Assembly (NCBI RefSeq): GCF_003208215.1
Contig: NZ_QKLW01000006.1
Span: 180,430-244,429, forward strand
Direction: 5' to 3'
Origin: Marinomonas alcarazii
GTDB lineage: Bacteria > Pseudomonadota > Gammaproteobacteria > Pseudomonadales > Marinomonadaceae
DNA length: 64,000 nucleotides
Shown here: one piece after another, positions 16,690 through 25,030 of the stretch
Layout of the letters: the number at the start of each line of letters is the position of its first letter
How positions within the stretch are numbered: position 1 is the first letter of the stretch
Position numbers and translations under genes: made by a program
Notes under the pieces: model-generated
Told to the model about the DNA's origin: nothing
What the model saw: only the letters and a program-made list of their open reading frames with translations
Database searches by the model: none

Positions 16690-18045
16690 TTATTGGCCTA
16701 TAATCGATTTCATTTCCGCTTCAGCATCATTCAGCGCAGCTTGCGGGTCTTTTCCCTCAATGGTGACGCTGTAGATCATTCGCGGAATGACAGATTTAGC
16801 AAAGATGGCGCCAGAGGCTGGGAATGTTTTGCCTTCAACGACAGAGAAGGAGCGAAGGTTGTCAAAACCAGACACGATCTGTTTCATCTTGTCTGCGCCA
16901 TAAAGTTTAAATACACCGTTTGGATCCTCTAAATACGCTGGATCTTCTGCAATGCCTTTCAGCATTGGGTTCATGCCACCCGGTGCCATGTGTAGGAAAG
17001 TGATGTAACTGGCAGGGTCGTACATGAATTCAATAAAGTCTTTGGTGGCTTTGGTGTCCTCTGCGCTTTTCGCTTTCAAGGCGACAAGGCCAGACAAGGT
17101 GCCATAAGACGCGGCGCTTTTGTGGGTGATAATTGGTGCGAACTCAGTGTTTTTAACCAACTCAGGGTCAAAGGTGCCACCGCTGAGCTCTTTGAAGTTT
17201 GCTGAAGACAGTGAGCCTTTGGCCACTTCTGCCAAAGCGAGATCATCCATTATGTAAGTGGAATAAAAGAACATGCCCATCTTGCCTTGCAAGTAATAAT
17301 CTCGAGCACGCCAGTTCTGTGGGCCTGGTGGATTGTATTTCGCTAATTCTTTGTAATATTCGATGGTTTCGAGTGTGGCAGGGCTGTTGAAGACTAAATT
17401 GCCGTTGGCATCGAACTGGCTGGCATTATTGGAAAGCGCCAGTTGAGTGAAGACTTGTTCTGTGTAGCTGTCCTGCTTGGTGCCGACCAAAATGCCGTAC
17501 TGATTATTGGCTTTGTCAGTGAGCGCTTTGGCCGCTTTTTCGATATTTTCCCAAGTGTTTGGCGCTGCTAAGCCTTTTTCATCAAACCAATCTTTGCGGT
17601 ACCAAATTCCCTGAATAAAACCATGATAGGGCAAGCCATAGTATTCCCCAGAAGGCGATGTCAGAGTGGTCAGAGCCCCTTTATGAAAGCGACTCTTGCC
17701 AATATCTTGAATGACGCCTTGATGAGTCTTGGTATCGACAATGCCTTCTTCGCCAAGCGCCATGATGATCTCGGAATTGACCTCAATCAGTTGCGGTGTT
17801 GTACCTGCTGCGACAGCGGCAGCCATTTGTGTCGCCATTTCGTTTTCATCGACGGCGACGACTTTGACGGTCACACCATCGTTTAAGGCTTCAAAGGTAC
17901 TGGCCAGCAATTCAATATTTTGTAGTCGGTCAGTTTGAGTTTGTGCTGTCCAAAATTCTACCGTGGCGGCGTGAGCGAGTTGGCTTATCAGGAGTCCGTT
18001 TGCCAGCACTGTGCCGGCAACGAATAGTGAAGTTTTAGTTTTCAT
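16690..18045 (-). CDS. Sugar ABC transporter periplasmic substrate-binding protein (family 1)
   Basis: A 451-residue secreted binding protein. The signal peptide ends ...ISQLAHA and the mature protein starts ATVEFWTAQTQTDR, the usual opening strand of family 1 sugar-binding proteins. Further landmarks are GVTVKVVAVDENEM, AAGTTPQLIEVN, YYGLPYHGFIQGIWYRKDWF near residue 145 and AASYGTLSGLVALK near 315. It delivers sugars to the MalFG-like permease. It is the first structural gene after the LacI repressor gene, and a palindrome AACACGTGTT lies about 50 bp upstream. The sugar itself is not deducible. Confidence 0.92.
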   Translation of the reverse strand: MKTKTSLFVAGTVLANGLLISQLAHAATVEFWTAQTQTDRLQNIELLASTFEALNDGVTVKVVAVDENEMATQMAAAVAAGTTPQLIEVNSEIIMALGEEGIVDTKTHQGVIQDIGKSRFHKGALTTLTSPSGEYYGLPYHGFIQGIWYRKDWFDEKGLAAPNTWENIEKAAKALTDKANNQYGILVGTKQDSYTEQVFTQLALSNNASQFDANGNLVFNSPATLETIEYYKELAKYNPPGPQNWRARDYYLQGKMGMFFYSTYIMDDLALAEVAKGSLSSANFKELSGGTFDPELVKNTEFAPIITHKSAASYGTLSGLVALKAKSAEDTKATKDFIEFMYDPASYITFLHMAPGGMNPMLKGIAEDPAYLEDPNGVFKLYGADKMKQIVSGFDNLRSFSVVEGKTFPASGAIFAKSVIPRMIYSVTIEGKDPQAALNDAEAEMKSIIGQ

Positions 18046-18091
18046 TATGGCTTCCTCTTGTTTTTATTTGTCTGCTTCTTGTGGCTTTAAA

Positions 18092-18101
18092 AACACGTGT
18101 T
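18092..18101. promoter_or_regulatory. Candidate LacI-type operator upstream of the sugar-binding protein gene
   Basis: AACACGTGTT is a perfect palindrome with a central CG, as LacI-family operators have. It lies in the 57-bp gap between the repressor stop codon and the binding-protein start. The same 10-mer is the core of the palindrome at 45562-45575 in front of the other LacI-linked ABC operon. Confidence 0.5.
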
Positions 18102-18102
18102 A

Positions 18103-19113
18103 TTAAAGTCCTATCGTCACAACCCCCGGAGCTAAAACGACTTGCAGGTCCTTCACCGGAGTCCCTTTGATGCGCGCTACCATCATTTCGGCAAGCTGCT
18201 TACCAAGCTGTGCTGGTGGTGCTTGCTGAATGCTGGTGATCCCCATACTGGCGGTTAGCTCATCAGTGGGTGTATCACAACCAATGACACTCACAGGTTT
18301 TTCTCTTTCATTTAACTGTGAGTTGTGCAATCGCATGGCCGCCAATGCAGCGGCTCGCGCGCTGGTGCTGGTTAAGCAAATCAACGCGGTGATATCTGGG
18401 TGCTGGAGCAGAAATTCAGCACAAGCGAGGTAACTTTCTTCCTCGTCAAAGCCCACTTCTAACCATTGTTCAGACGCAAGAGAAAGCCCAATTTGCTCGG
18501 CGGCATCTTGGATGCCACGTCGCCTTTCTTGGGCGAAAAAATACCGCTCGCTTACTGATACCACCCCAATTTTCTGGTGGCCTTGTTCGCTTAGGCGACT
18601 CAGGCTTAAATGACCGACTTGGTAATTATCCAAATCTAGCCAAGCAAATTGCGCCGCGCGCTCGGTGCGTCCGTAACACACAAAAGGCACATTAAGCTTC
18701 AGTAAACGATGGACTTTCGGGTCATTAACCCGAGTGCGAAGGAGCAGAAAGCCATCTTGATCGCCTGCTTTGACAAGGCGTTCAAACTCACTTAATTCCT
18801 GTTTGCCGGTATCGATTGCGACCACTTGCAGTAAATAACCTTCTGCTTGCAGCGCGTGTCGAGTTCCAGCTAACACCTTCGAAAGAATGGGGTCGAGATA
18901 TTGTGTGTCTTGGCAAGGAATAATCGCCGTGATCACACGCTTTGCTTGCACCCAGTGTGCCATTTCTGGCCCTTTCAATTTGTAACCCTGACGTGCCGCT
19001 TCTTTTAGAACTCGCTTTTTTGTACTTGGGCTAATATCTGGGTAATCATTCAGTGCTCGTGACACTGTGGATACTGATAACTCCAACTGGGTTGCTATCT
19101 CTTTAATTGACAT
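18103..19113 (-). CDS. LacI-family transcriptional regulator of the sugar ABC operon
   Basis: A 336-residue repressor. The helix-turn-helix is at residues 2-22 (SIKEIATQLELSVSTVSRAL), followed by the hinge region LKEAARQGYKLKG. The periplasmic-binding-protein-like sensor domain runs from about residue 60; the VIGCDTPTDELTASMGITSI segment near 270-290 is typical. It is immediately upstream of, and codirectional with, the sugar importer genes, so it very likely controls them in response to the imported sugar. The ribosome binding site is weak, which is common for repressors. Confidence 0.92.
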   Translation of the reverse strand: MSIKEIATQLELSVSTVSRALNDYPDISPSTKKRVLKEAARQGYKLKGPEMAHWVQAKRVITAIIPCQDTQYLDPILSKVLAGTRHALQAEGYLLQVVAIDTGKQELSEFERLVKAGDQDGFLLLRTRVNDPKVHRLLKLNVPFVCYGRTERAAQFAWLDLDNYQVGHLSLSRLSEQGHQKIGVVSVSERYFFAQERRRGIQDAAEQIGLSLASEQWLEVGFDEEESYLACAEFLLQHPDITALICLTSTSARAAALAAMRLHNSQLNEREKPVSVIGCDTPTDELTASMGITSIQQAPPAQLGKQLAEMMVARIKGTPVKDLQVVLAPGVVTIGL

Positions 19114-19326
19114 AGTGTTTTAGATGCACCTAAACCATTCTTATTGTTCTTACTGTCCATCATTTAAGCCGAATTTAAAAGACTTAATCGTGCATTTTGT
19201 GACCAGCATTAATTGACGTTAAGACCGAAAATGTTTCGATGCAATACTTTATTTTTGCACAATTTGAGGGCGTTTTACTGAAACATGATATTGCTGGAAA
19301 GTAGGTGAAGTAAGACTTGAAGTGAA

Positions 19327-19357
19327 AGAGCTAACTCGATTTGATTGAGTTAGCTCT
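19327..19357 (-). terminator. Rho-independent terminator of the BdlA-like gene
   Basis: An 11-bp stem (AGAGCTAACTC with its complement) around a 9-base loop lies just downstream of the chemoreceptor-like gene that ends at 19372. A short T-run follows on the minus strand. Confidence 0.8.
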
Positions 19358-19371
19358 TAGGGTGAAAAGGG

Positions 19372-20670
19372 CTAATCTTTCATTTTATCGACCATTTCGA
19401 CGAATCTCGCTACGCCAGATGAAATTTCAGTAAGACCACGAGACACCTCATTAATACTTTCTTGTCCGTGAAGCGCAATGCCTGTAACCGAACTCAACAT
19501 GTTATCCATTTCATTGATCAAATTATGGTTTTTCTCTACCACTTGGCCAATTTCAGCCGTAGCCGCAGCGGTGTTGCTGGCGAGTTTGCGAACTTCATCA
19601 GCTACTACAGAGAAACCGCGTCCAGCATCACCTGCTCGAGCCGCTTCTATTGCTGCGTTTAGGGCGAGTAAATTGGTTTGGTCTGCAATGGATCGAATGG
19701 TGACGACTATGTCGGAAATGCTTTTGGATTGTGTTTTGAGTAAATCTCCTATGTCTGCAGCGCTTTTTACTTTTTCAGCAATTTCATTAGAGGTTTGTAC
19801 TGAAGCATTGAGGATATTTACAGCGTTGGATGATACCTGGCTGGTTTGCTCAGACGTGGCGGCAGCGAGTTCAATCGCGTTTATGGCATTGTTTACGCGC
19901 TCTGAAATGTCTGAGGCGAACTTAATGACTTTGTGTACTCGACCTTTATCATCAAAAATTGGATTGTACGTCGCTTCTAACCAAATGGATTTTCCATCAC
20001 CATTAAAGCGTTGGAAGCGTCCGGATGAATGTTGCCCACGGGCCAAATCTGTCCAAAAATTAGGATGCTCCCTGTAAAATTTTTCATCACAGAACATTTT
20101 ATGATGTTTGCCAACAATCTCTTTCAGTTCGCATTTCATGGTTCTTAAAAAATTACTGTTGGCATGAAGTATATAGCCCTCTGGGTCAAACTCTATGACC
20201 GCAAGGGAGCGGTCCAATGCCGTCAACACCGCATTTTTGCTTGCTAAGGATTCTTGCATTTCGGTGATGTCATTGGCTATTTTGAGGATCTTTGTCACTT
20301 TGCTGCTATCACCAGATACGGGAAAGTAACTGGCTTCTAAATGAATGGGTTGCTTGTCTTTTTTGAAACGCAAAAAAGTGCCATTAAAGGATTTGCCCGC
20401 TTTTAAGTCATCCCAGAAGGTTTTGTACTCTGCTGACTTTGCATATTCTACGTCACAAAAAATACGATGATGTTTACCGACGATTTCTTCTAGTGTGTAA
20501 CCGATGGCGTCCAAAAAAATGGGATTGGCATCTAAGATAATGCCTTCCACATTGAAGCTGATACACGCCGTATTTTGCTTTATAGCGTTTAATTCATCGT
20601 GGCATTGTTTTAACTGCTGAACTTGCTGTGTTGAAACCGAGGGCTTATCTTCTTTTTTGCTGAAAAACAT
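19372..20670 (-). CDS. Soluble PAS-PAS methyl-accepting chemotaxis protein, BdlA-like
   Basis: A 432-residue cytoplasmic receptor with no membrane helix. Two PAS domains (about residues 30-140 and 150-265) each carry the near-identical segment EIVGKHH(R/K)(I/M)FCD. After a short linker comes the signalling hairpin with [20 protein letters not shown]. This PAS-PAS-MCP order and size match Pseudomonas aeruginosa BdlA, which triggers biofilm dispersion in response to nutrient or redox change, often with c-di-GMP enzymes. Function in this organism is inferred. It is transcribed alone with its own terminator. The HHRIFC motifs could indicate haem or redox sensing, but that is speculative. Confidence 0.82.
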   Translation of the reverse strand: MFFSKKEDKPSVSTQQVQQLKQCHDELNAIKQNTACISFNVEGIILDANPIFLDAIGYTLEEIVGKHHRIFCDVEYAKSAEYKTFWDDLKAGKSFNGTFLRFKKDKQPIHLEASYFPVSGDSSKVTKILKIANDITEMQESLASKNAVLTALDRSLAVIEFDPEGYILHANSNFLRTMKCELKEIVGKHHKMFCDEKFYREHPNFWTDLARGQHSSGRFQRFNGDGKSIWLEATYNPIFDDKGRVHKVIKFASDISERVNNAINAIELAAATSEQTSQVSSNAVNILNASVQTSNEIAEKVKSAADIGDLLKTQSKSISDIVVTIRSIADQTNLLALNAAIEAARAGDAGRGFSVVADEVRKLASNTAAATAEIGQVVEKNHNLINEMDNMLSSVTGIALHGQESINEVSRGLTEISSGVARFVEMVDKMKD

Positions 20671-20824
20671 CTAGGCTATCCTTAAATAACGGTTTTTAAC
20701 CTGCTTAACAAACGGATGGTTATTTTTTGCTAAATAAGGAAGAAGATAACTTCCATTCCATATTTATTTTTTAATTATGGATTAAGGGATTGATATTTGC
20801 GTAATCAAAAAATAAATATTTTTA

Positions 20825-21430
20825 TCATCTTGGCCTTTCAAACTCTTTCCGCGCTCGATCAATTTCCTCCCGCATAAAGCAGCTTTCAGCATGGTCGTTG
20901 ATGAGTCCCATGGATTGCATGAAGGCGTACATGGTCGTTGGGCCGACGAATTGCCAGCCGCGTTTTTTGAGTTCTTTAGAAAGGGCGATGGATTCGGCGC
21001 AGGTGGTTTGGATTTCTGGCGGTGGTAGGGTGTTTTCGTCAGGCTCGTAGCGCCAAATAAACACCGCTAATGAACCTTCTTTTTCGACCATTTCAATAGC
21101 ACGTTTGGCATTGTTAATCACTGCGAGGATTTTGCGTTTATTTCGCACGATGCCTTGGTTGCTGAGTAATTCTGCTATTTCGTTTTCACCAAACTGCGCT
21201 ATCTTATGAAAATCGAAATTCTCGAAGGCGAGGCGAAAGTTGTCTCGCTTGCTCAAGATCGTTCTCCAGCTTAAGCCAGACTGAAAGGTTTCCAGGCAAA
21301 GCTTTTCAAATAATCGTTGGTCGTCATCGACTGGAAAACCCCATTCAGTATCGTGGTAATGAGGGAAGCCTGGCGCGGAACTTGCCCATGCGCAGCGAGT
21401 TTTAATGTCTGATTCAGTATTTGTACCCAT
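20825..21430 (-). CDS. tag: DNA-3-methyladenine glycosylase I
   Basis: A 201-residue base-excision repair enzyme that removes 3-methyladenine from alkylated DNA. It shows the TagI zinc ligands: cysteine in RCAWAS (residue 13), histidine in PHYHDTEWG near 24, and the late pair in LINDHAESC near 180-184. The SGLSWRTILSKR and WQFVGPTTMYAFMQSMG segments are characteristic. AGGAAATAGCAT precedes the start. It lies 3 bp after the end of the GFA-type gene and probably forms one transcript with it and the acetyltransferase. Confidence 0.94.
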   Translation of the reverse strand: MGTNTESDIKTRCAWASSAPGFPHYHDTEWGFPVDDDQRLFEKLCLETFQSGLSWRTILSKRDNFRLAFENFDFHKIAQFGENEIAELLSNQGIVRNKRKILAVINNAKRAIEMVEKEGSLAVFIWRYEPDENTLPPPEIQTTCAESIALSKELKKRGWQFVGPTTMYAFMQSMGLINDHAESCFMREEIDRARKEFERPR

Positions 21431-21433
21431 ATG

Positions 21434-21832
21434 CTATTTCCTATCAGCCGGATGATTAACGCCGTCGACTATTTGTACTTCACCAAGATCATAAGGGTTC
21501 ACTCCTTCAAGACAGCCTATGTTGTAGCCGAACTCAGTAGGGTTTGAGCGGCGTTGGTGGTGGGTGTAAATGCCACAGTTCGAGCAGAAGAAATGCTTGG
21601 CTGTGCTGGTGTTGAATTGATAAAGCTTTAAAACATCATGGCCTTTAACGATTCGAAGATTGTTTAGTGCGACAGAGCCTACGATGGCACCTTTACGACG
21701 GCAAATAGAGCAATCACAGCGCCTTGGGTTTTCGATGCCGTTAGGCAGGGTTAATTCCAATTCAACAGCGCCACAATGACAGCTGGCTTTGTGTTTGAGT
21801 TTTATTTCTGTTGGGCCGACTTGTTTGATCAT
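21434..21832 (-). CDS. GFA-family zinc protein (glutathione-dependent formaldehyde-activating enzyme-like)
   Basis: A 132-residue protein with the CENP-V/GFA fold. Cysteine ligands are visible in SCHCGAVEL, in CDCSICRRKG and in FFCSNCGIYTHHQ, enough for the two structural/catalytic zinc sites. The FGYNIGCLEGVN segment is also conserved. Family members bind glutathione or S-hydroxymethyl glutathione; whether this one aids formaldehyde chemistry is unproven, but adjacency to a DNA alkylation repair gene fits handling of reactive one-carbon compounds. The start at 21832 uses GGGG inside the end of the upstream gene, 5 bp away. Confidence 0.85.
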   Translation of the reverse strand: MIKQVGPTEIKLKHKASCHCGAVELELTLPNGIENPRRCDCSICRRKGAIVGSVALNNLRIVKGHDVLKLYQFNTSTAKHFFCSNCGIYTHHQRRSNPTEFGYNIGCLEGVNPYDLGEVQIVDGVNHPADRK

Positions 21833-21837
21833 GATAT

Positions 21838-22320
21838 TTACCCCTTCAAAGGTTTCAATAAACACACCACGCGTTCTATTTCGTTAAAGCCAAGTTGTTT
21901 GTGAAGGTTGATGCTTTTCTCGTTGGTGATCGGGGCGTCGCTGCCGAGTTCCTGAAAACCTTGTTGATTGGCCCATTCCTCGGCGGCGTGAATTAAGGCT
22001 TTGCCAATACCTTGTCCTTGGCAATCCGGCGAAACAAACCAAGCTTCGATGTAAGGCGTGGTTTGCTGGTTGCTGCCGGGAACATTGTCGCGAAGGCTCA
22101 GCTCGATAAAACCTGTCATGCGTTGGTTGTCATCGAGTGCCACCAACACCTCTTGTACATTTGGATAGCTTCCTTGAAAGAAGGAGTCGACTTCCGCTTG
22201 GCTGATATCTTTGATTTCGGGCAAAAATTCGATTCTTAGGGCTGACCAAGCAGCGGCGTCTGTTGCTTGGATAGCTCGGATGTTGATCGGCTCTTTGTTA
22301 TCTGGGTTGGGTCCTTTCAT
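21838..22320 (-). CDS. GNAT-family acetyltransferase, aminoglycoside 6'-N-acetyltransferase-like
   Basis: A 160-residue acetyltransferase. Landmarks are INIRAIQATDAAAWSALR at the N-terminus, GFIELSLRDNVPG, the strand YIEAWFVSPDCQGQGIGKAL containing the acetyl-CoA loop, and LGSDAPITNEKSINLHKQLGF. These match chromosomal AAC(6')-Ie/Ib-like enzymes. Resistance is not implied, since many chromosomal members have other amine substrates. The start is at 22320, where ACAAGGAGACAAA precedes ATG; the longer frame is unsupported. First gene of a three-gene run with GFA and tag, divergent from the five-gene kinase operon. Confidence 0.83.
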   Translation of the reverse strand: MKGPNPDNKEPINIRAIQATDAAAWSALRIEFLPEIKDISQAEVDSFFQGSYPNVQEVLVALDDNQRMTGFIELSLRDNVPGSNQQTTPYIEAWFVSPDCQGQGIGKALIHAAEEWANQQGFQELGSDAPITNEKSINLHKQLGFNEIERVVCLLKPLKG

Positions 22321-22352
22321 TTTGTCTCCTTGTAAAAGGTTCTGATGACAGA

Positions 22353-22370
22353 TTGTCACAGAACTGTCAT
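22353..22370 (+). promoter_or_regulatory. Candidate Pho box (PhoB binding site)
   Basis: TTGTCACAGAACTGTCAT reads as two 7-bp PhoB half-sites (TTGTCAC and CTGTCAT) separated by 4 bp, against the E. coli consensus CTGTCAT-N4-CTGTCAT. A third CTGTCTG half-site-like sequence lies at 22385, and a -10-like TATAGT at 22392-22397. The distance to the -10 is longer than in most E. coli Pho promoters, so the exact promoter assignment is open. The first gene of the operon starts at 22426. Confidence 0.6.
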
Positions 22371-22425
22371 CTAGATGCTTTCTACTGTCTGTATAGTCAA
22401 AGGGAAGTAATAAGGGAAAACAGTT

Positions 22426-24096
22426 ATGCCTTCAACCCCAGTTGTGGCGACTCTGCAAGAGCACGTGTCTTTTCTCTTGCATGAGGTCGAAACACACTGT
22501 CATCTCGTTGAGCTTTTTTTTACCTCCAGTTCAACGGCTCTGCTGTCGAGTATTCGTGGTCGTCGTGGTTATGTGCAAGCGTTACGTGAAAAAGCCGATA
22601 TTGAAACGGCGCGGTTGTTAGAGCGCCGTAAAGCCAATACCAGTTTTCACGCTCAGGTCAAAGGCATGCATTCCTTGGTGATCGCCCTTGAAATGCTGAC
22701 TCAACATTGTTTTGACTGTATTCGGGAAGGTACTTTAGAGGAGAGTTACGAGCATCCTGTAGGGCAAGAGTGTCGCAAGTTGGTGAAACGTATCAGACGT
22801 GCTTTGCGCTTAGTGAAAGTCGGTGTGAGCGACAATCGTCGTCGAACGGGCATCAAGCTAGGCCGACGCACGCATAAGCTGCTGGCGAGCTATAACGAGC
22901 TGCAAGCGTTAACGTTGCAAGCGAAGTTTGATCTGAGCGATGACCAATTGCGCGCTGCGGTTCTAAGCAATGTCAGTGTGAAACGCCTGATAGAACAATT
23001 AGGCGTGGTGGCGGAAGCCTTGATTAAAGCGGATCTTGGTCAAGTGGCGACATTGCAAAATTACCCTCATTTATTGGACAGCGCGACCAATCTAAATTAT
23101 GACCTGCGAGATTTGAAAGTTCGCCGTTTGGCGTTGACTCGCTCTGGCAGTGCCATTGCAGCGATTACTCACAAGGATGAATCTGGCAAAGAGGTGTTGG
23201 CGGTTTACAAAGAAGGAGATCGCGCCAAGATTGAAGAAGAAGTGGCTGGCGTGAATCAATGGCGCAATATTGATCCTAGATTAGCCCCTAGCGTTCTTTC
23301 TCAAACAGGCACATCTCAAGTCAATGGGAAGAAGGATGACAGCAATGAGCAATCGTCTTTATTGATCGAACACATTCCGGGAAAGACCTTGGAAGCTTTG
23401 CTGCTCGACGGTGACCAAGACGCTACGAAAGCCGCGTTGAAAGCCTTATTTAAAACCCTGAATCAAACATGGAAAGTGAGCCTGACGCCTGAGTCTTGCA
23501 CAGCGAATTTCATGGGACAGTTGCAAAAGCGTATTGGAGACAGTCGTAAGGTGCATCCTGAGTTTTTCAAAGAGGAAGAACGCATTTGTGGCTACATCAG
23601 TCTAAGCTTTGATGAGTTAATACGTCGCGTCGCGATACAAGAAACGCGTTGGCGAGCGCCGTTTTCCGTGCTCACCCATGGGGATTTTAACGTCGACAAT
23701 CTGATTTACGATGATGCGGAAAAGCGCGTGTATTTTATCGATCTGCATCGTGCGTCTTATTTTGATTATGTTCAGGATTTGTCGGTGCTAATGGTCTCGA
23801 TTTATCGCTTACAAGTGTTAAGTGGTGAGACGCGGACGCAGATGATGGAAAGCGCCAAAGAGGTATATCGCTTTGGTCGTCGTTTTGCTTCTCGCCAGCA
23901 AGATATCACTTTTGAAGTGCGCTTAGCCGCGGGTCTTGCTCGCTCGTTTGCCACTTCTACACGTTTTATTTTCGATAAAAAACTCGCTTCCCGAATGCAT
24001 TTACGTGCTCGCTATTTGCTGGAGTGCTTAGCGAGACTGTCATCAGAACAAGCCCAAACATTTACTTTACCGCTTAAGGAGCTTTACGTTGAATAA
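22426..24096 (+). CDS. PhoU-like helical domain fused to an APH-type phosphotransferase
   Basis: A 556-residue cytoplasmic protein and first gene of the kinase/ligase operon. Residues 1-210 are predicted all-helical and rich in charged heptads; they look PhoU-like to me (weak call). From about residue 225 a protein-kinase-like fold follows: a nucleotide strand (VLAVYKEGDRAKIEEE), a hinge-like LLIEHIPGKTLEALL near 310, the catalytic loop HGDFNVDNLIYD near 419-430 and the metal loop YFIDLHRAS near 440. These are the Brenner-type motifs of aminoglycoside/choline/homoserine kinases. The substrate is unknown. AAGGG precedes the ATG. Its stop overlaps the next start by 8 bp. Confidence 0.72.
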   Translation: MPSTPVVATLQEHVSFLLHEVETHCHLVELFFTSSSTALLSSIRGRRGYVQALREKADIETARLLERRKANTSFHAQVKGMHSLVIALEMLTQHCFDCIREGTLEESYEHPVGQECRKLVKRIRRALRLVKVGVSDNRRRTGIKLGRRTHKLLASYNELQALTLQAKFDLSDDQLRAAVLSNVSVKRLIEQLGVVAEALIKADLGQVATLQNYPHLLDSATNLNYDLRDLKVRRLALTRSGSAIAAITHKDESGKEVLAVYKEGDRAKIEEEVAGVNQWRNIDPRLAPSVLSQTGTSQVNGKKDDSNEQSSLLIEHIPGKTLEALLLDGDQDATKAALKALFKTLNQTWKVSLTPESCTANFMGQLQKRIGDSRKVHPEFFKEEERICGYISLSFDELIRRVAIQETRWRAPFSVLTHGDFNVDNLIYDDAEKRVYFIDLHRASYFDYVQDLSVLMVSIYRLQVLSGETRTQMMESAKEVYRFGRRFASRQQDITFEVRLAAGLARSFATSTRFIFDKKLASRMHLRARYLLECLARLSSEQAQTFTLPLKELYVE

Positions 24097-25030
24097 GCCG
24101 AGAATCGGGGTCATTGGCATCCCGGGAAAATGGTCCACAGAAGTATTGGCGGATCGTCTTGAAGAACGTACCGGCTTTCGTGCCGTGATTGATATGAGCC
24201 AAGTAGAATTGCGTTTAGATACCAATCAACTGATGTACAAAAATTTGGATCTGATGACCTTAGATGGTCTAGTGATTAAGAAGATCAGTGACGTCTATTC
24301 ACCCGCCACAGAAGATCGTATTCATCTGTTGTCTTATGCGGAACGCGCTGGCGTCAAATTGTTTAGCCCGACGCAAAGTGTCGGTAACTTAGTGAACCGC
24401 CTGAGTGGCACCTTGGCGTTGCAACAGGGCAATATTCCTATGCCCTTGACGCGCATTACAGAAAATCCAGAACAAGCGTTTGCCACCGTAAGAGAGTTTG
24501 GTTCAGCGATTTTAAAACCGCTGTATTCTACTAAAGCCCGCGGCATGATTATGTTGACCGAAGACGACAGTGACGAATTTGTTCGTAACGCATTGGAAGA
24601 GTATCGTCAGAGTCAGTCCATTTATTATATTCAGCAAACGGTGAAATTAGATGGCCGAGATTTGGGCATGGTGTTTGTTGGCGGTGAATACCTTTGTACT
24701 TACGCACGTGTTGGCAATAAAGATTCTTGGAACACCACGATTAACAGTGGTGGTAAATATGAGCAGTTTGAGCCAGATGCCGAGTTGATTGAATTAGGCC
24801 GCCGAGCCCAATCCTGTTACGACCTGAGTTTTACCACTGTGGATATCGCTCTGACGGATAAAGGCCCAGTGGTCTTTGAAGTGTCGGCTTTTGGTGGTTT
24901 TAAAGGCGCGTTAGAAGGTTGTGATATTGACGCTGCTAGTGTGTACGCGGATTTTGTTTTAGAGCAATGCGCCTTACAAGAGTGTGTCCAACAAACAGGC
25001 ACATTACAGAAGAAGGAGATCGCATCATGA
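24089..25030 (+). CDS. ATP-grasp enzyme of the GAK-type system (RimK-like ligase fold)
   Basis: A 313-residue protein resembling RimK-type carboxylate-amine ligases. The N-terminus GVIGIPGKWSTEVLADRLEE forms the preATP-grasp domain. ATP-binding segments include AILKPLYSTKARGMIML near 140-155 and IYYIQQTVKLDGRDLG. The metal/catalytic end is VVFEVSAFGGFKGALEG near 262-278, where most relatives have an N in place of the S of FEVSA. It probably makes an amide or peptide-like bond using ATP. It starts with TTG at 24089, seven bases after AAGGAG, overlapping the previous gene; its own stop overlaps the next ATG (ATGA). Confidence 0.82.
   Translation: MNKPRIGVIGIPGKWSTEVLADRLEERTGFRAVIDMSQVELRLDTNQLMYKNLDLMTLDGLVIKKISDVYSPATEDRIHLLSYAERAGVKLFSPTQSVGNLVNRLSGTLALQQGNIPMPLTRITENPEQAFATVREFGSAILKPLYSTKARGMIMLTEDDSDEFVRNALEEYRQSQSIYYIQQTVKLDGRDLGMVFVGGEYLCTYARVGNKDSWNTTINSGGKYEQFEPDAELIELGRRAQSCYDLSFTTVDIALTDKGPVVFEVSAFGGFKGALEGCDIDAASVYADFVLEQCALQECVQQTGTLQKKEIAS

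Noticed and set aside
21838..22320. Aminoglycoside resistance gene
   Set aside because: It is AAC(6')-like in motif but sits in an ordinary chromosomal operon with tag and a GFA-type gene, with no mobile element; resistance cannot be inferred.
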